This document shows positions 63,937 to 64,000 of a stretch of DNA of 64,000 nt, piece by piece. Position 1 is the first letter of the stretch. Each line of letters begins with the position of its first letter. This stretch comes from Acinetobacter sp. WU_MDCI_Axc73 (GTDB taxonomy: Bacteria > Pseudomonadota > Gammaproteobacteria > Pseudomonadales > Moraxellaceae), in contig NZ_JAHPRO010000006.1 in the NCBI RefSeq assembly GCF_025562455.1, forward strand, positions 1-64,000, in the 5' to 3' direction. The notes below the pieces were generated by a model. It saw only the letters and a program-made list of their open reading frames with translations, was not told the DNA's origin and made no database searches. The translations under genes were made by a program, and so were the position numbers.

Positions 63937-64000
63937 TTAAATATGTGATTTCCAATCAGACACGTAAGCCTGAATATTACGACAAGTTTCATCAAAAAAA
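63937..64000 (-). CDS. wzb: Low-molecular-weight tyrosine phosphatase Wzb, C-terminal end (partial)
   Basis: Reading leftward from the window edge, one frame gives a short C-terminus (FFDETCRNIQAYVSDWKSHI) ending in TAA at 63937-63939, about 20 bp before wzc. This position and the helical end match Wzb, the phosphatase that reverses Wzc phosphorylation. Only about 20 residues are present, so the assignment leans on gene order. Confidence 0.65.
   Translation of the reverse strand, partial: FFDETCRNIQAYVSDWKSHI

Overview
This is a chromosomal window from an Acinetobacter (Moraxellaceae) species. The evidence is a low G+C content, a type VI secretion (T6SS) locus with the Acinetobacter-specific accessory genes asaA and tagX, and the gene order murJ, two FKBP isomerases, wzc, wzb, which is the usual left border of the Acinetobacter capsule (K) locus. 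The species cannot be fixed from the sequence alone.

Layout. 1-730: the 3' end of a 5S rRNA with its terminator, then a truncated rpoN 5' fragment joined to an ankyrin-like tail. 730-1280: an NADPH:FMN reductase-like gene. 1349-24550: a complete T6SS locus in two divergent transcription units. The left unit is tssH, tssA, tssK, tssL, a His-rich membrane protein and tagX. The right unit is asaA, tssB, tssC, hcp, tssE, tssF, tssG, an asaB-like gene, tssM, tagF, tagN and PAAR, followed by an unrecognised cytoplasmic-type protein and an overlapping lipoprotein. This last pair looks like an uncharacterised effector and its periplasmic immunity protein. No vgrG lies in the window.

24600-29530: the housekeeping operon ribF, ileS, lspA, fkpB. 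29730-31510: a TDT-family transporter and a nucleosidase-like protein. 31580-37830: pyrimidine (Rut) catabolism, with rutD, rutR (opposite strand), rutA, rutB, rutC, rutF and rutG. Both Rut units have a sigma-54 -24/-12 element and a RutR-like operator; rutE is absent. 37990-42880: alkanesulfonate use, with two tandem SsuA-type binding proteins, ssuD, ssuC and ssuB.

43240-48950: argA, an RcnB-like periplasmic protein, a 51-codon gene, the operon ubiG-gph-yciK, and dsbA. 49000-52810: two TetR regulators. The second is divergent from a ferredoxin-reductase and fatty-acid desaturase pair (DesT/DesC/DesB type), with three FabR/DesT-like operators between them. 52910-59680: rph, a 42-residue lipoprotein, a Tat-exported phospholipase C, nadC, ampD and murJ. 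59818-64000: fklB, a 270-bp MITE-like element, fkpA, wzc, and the 3' end of wzb running off the window.

Functionally the window combines contact-dependent competition (T6SS), envelope and capsule work (tagX, ampD, murJ, lspA, wzc/wzb), nitrogen and sulfur scavenging (rut, ssu), and membrane-lipid control (desTCB, plc). I saw no tRNA, CRISPR array, prophage or full-length insertion sequence.
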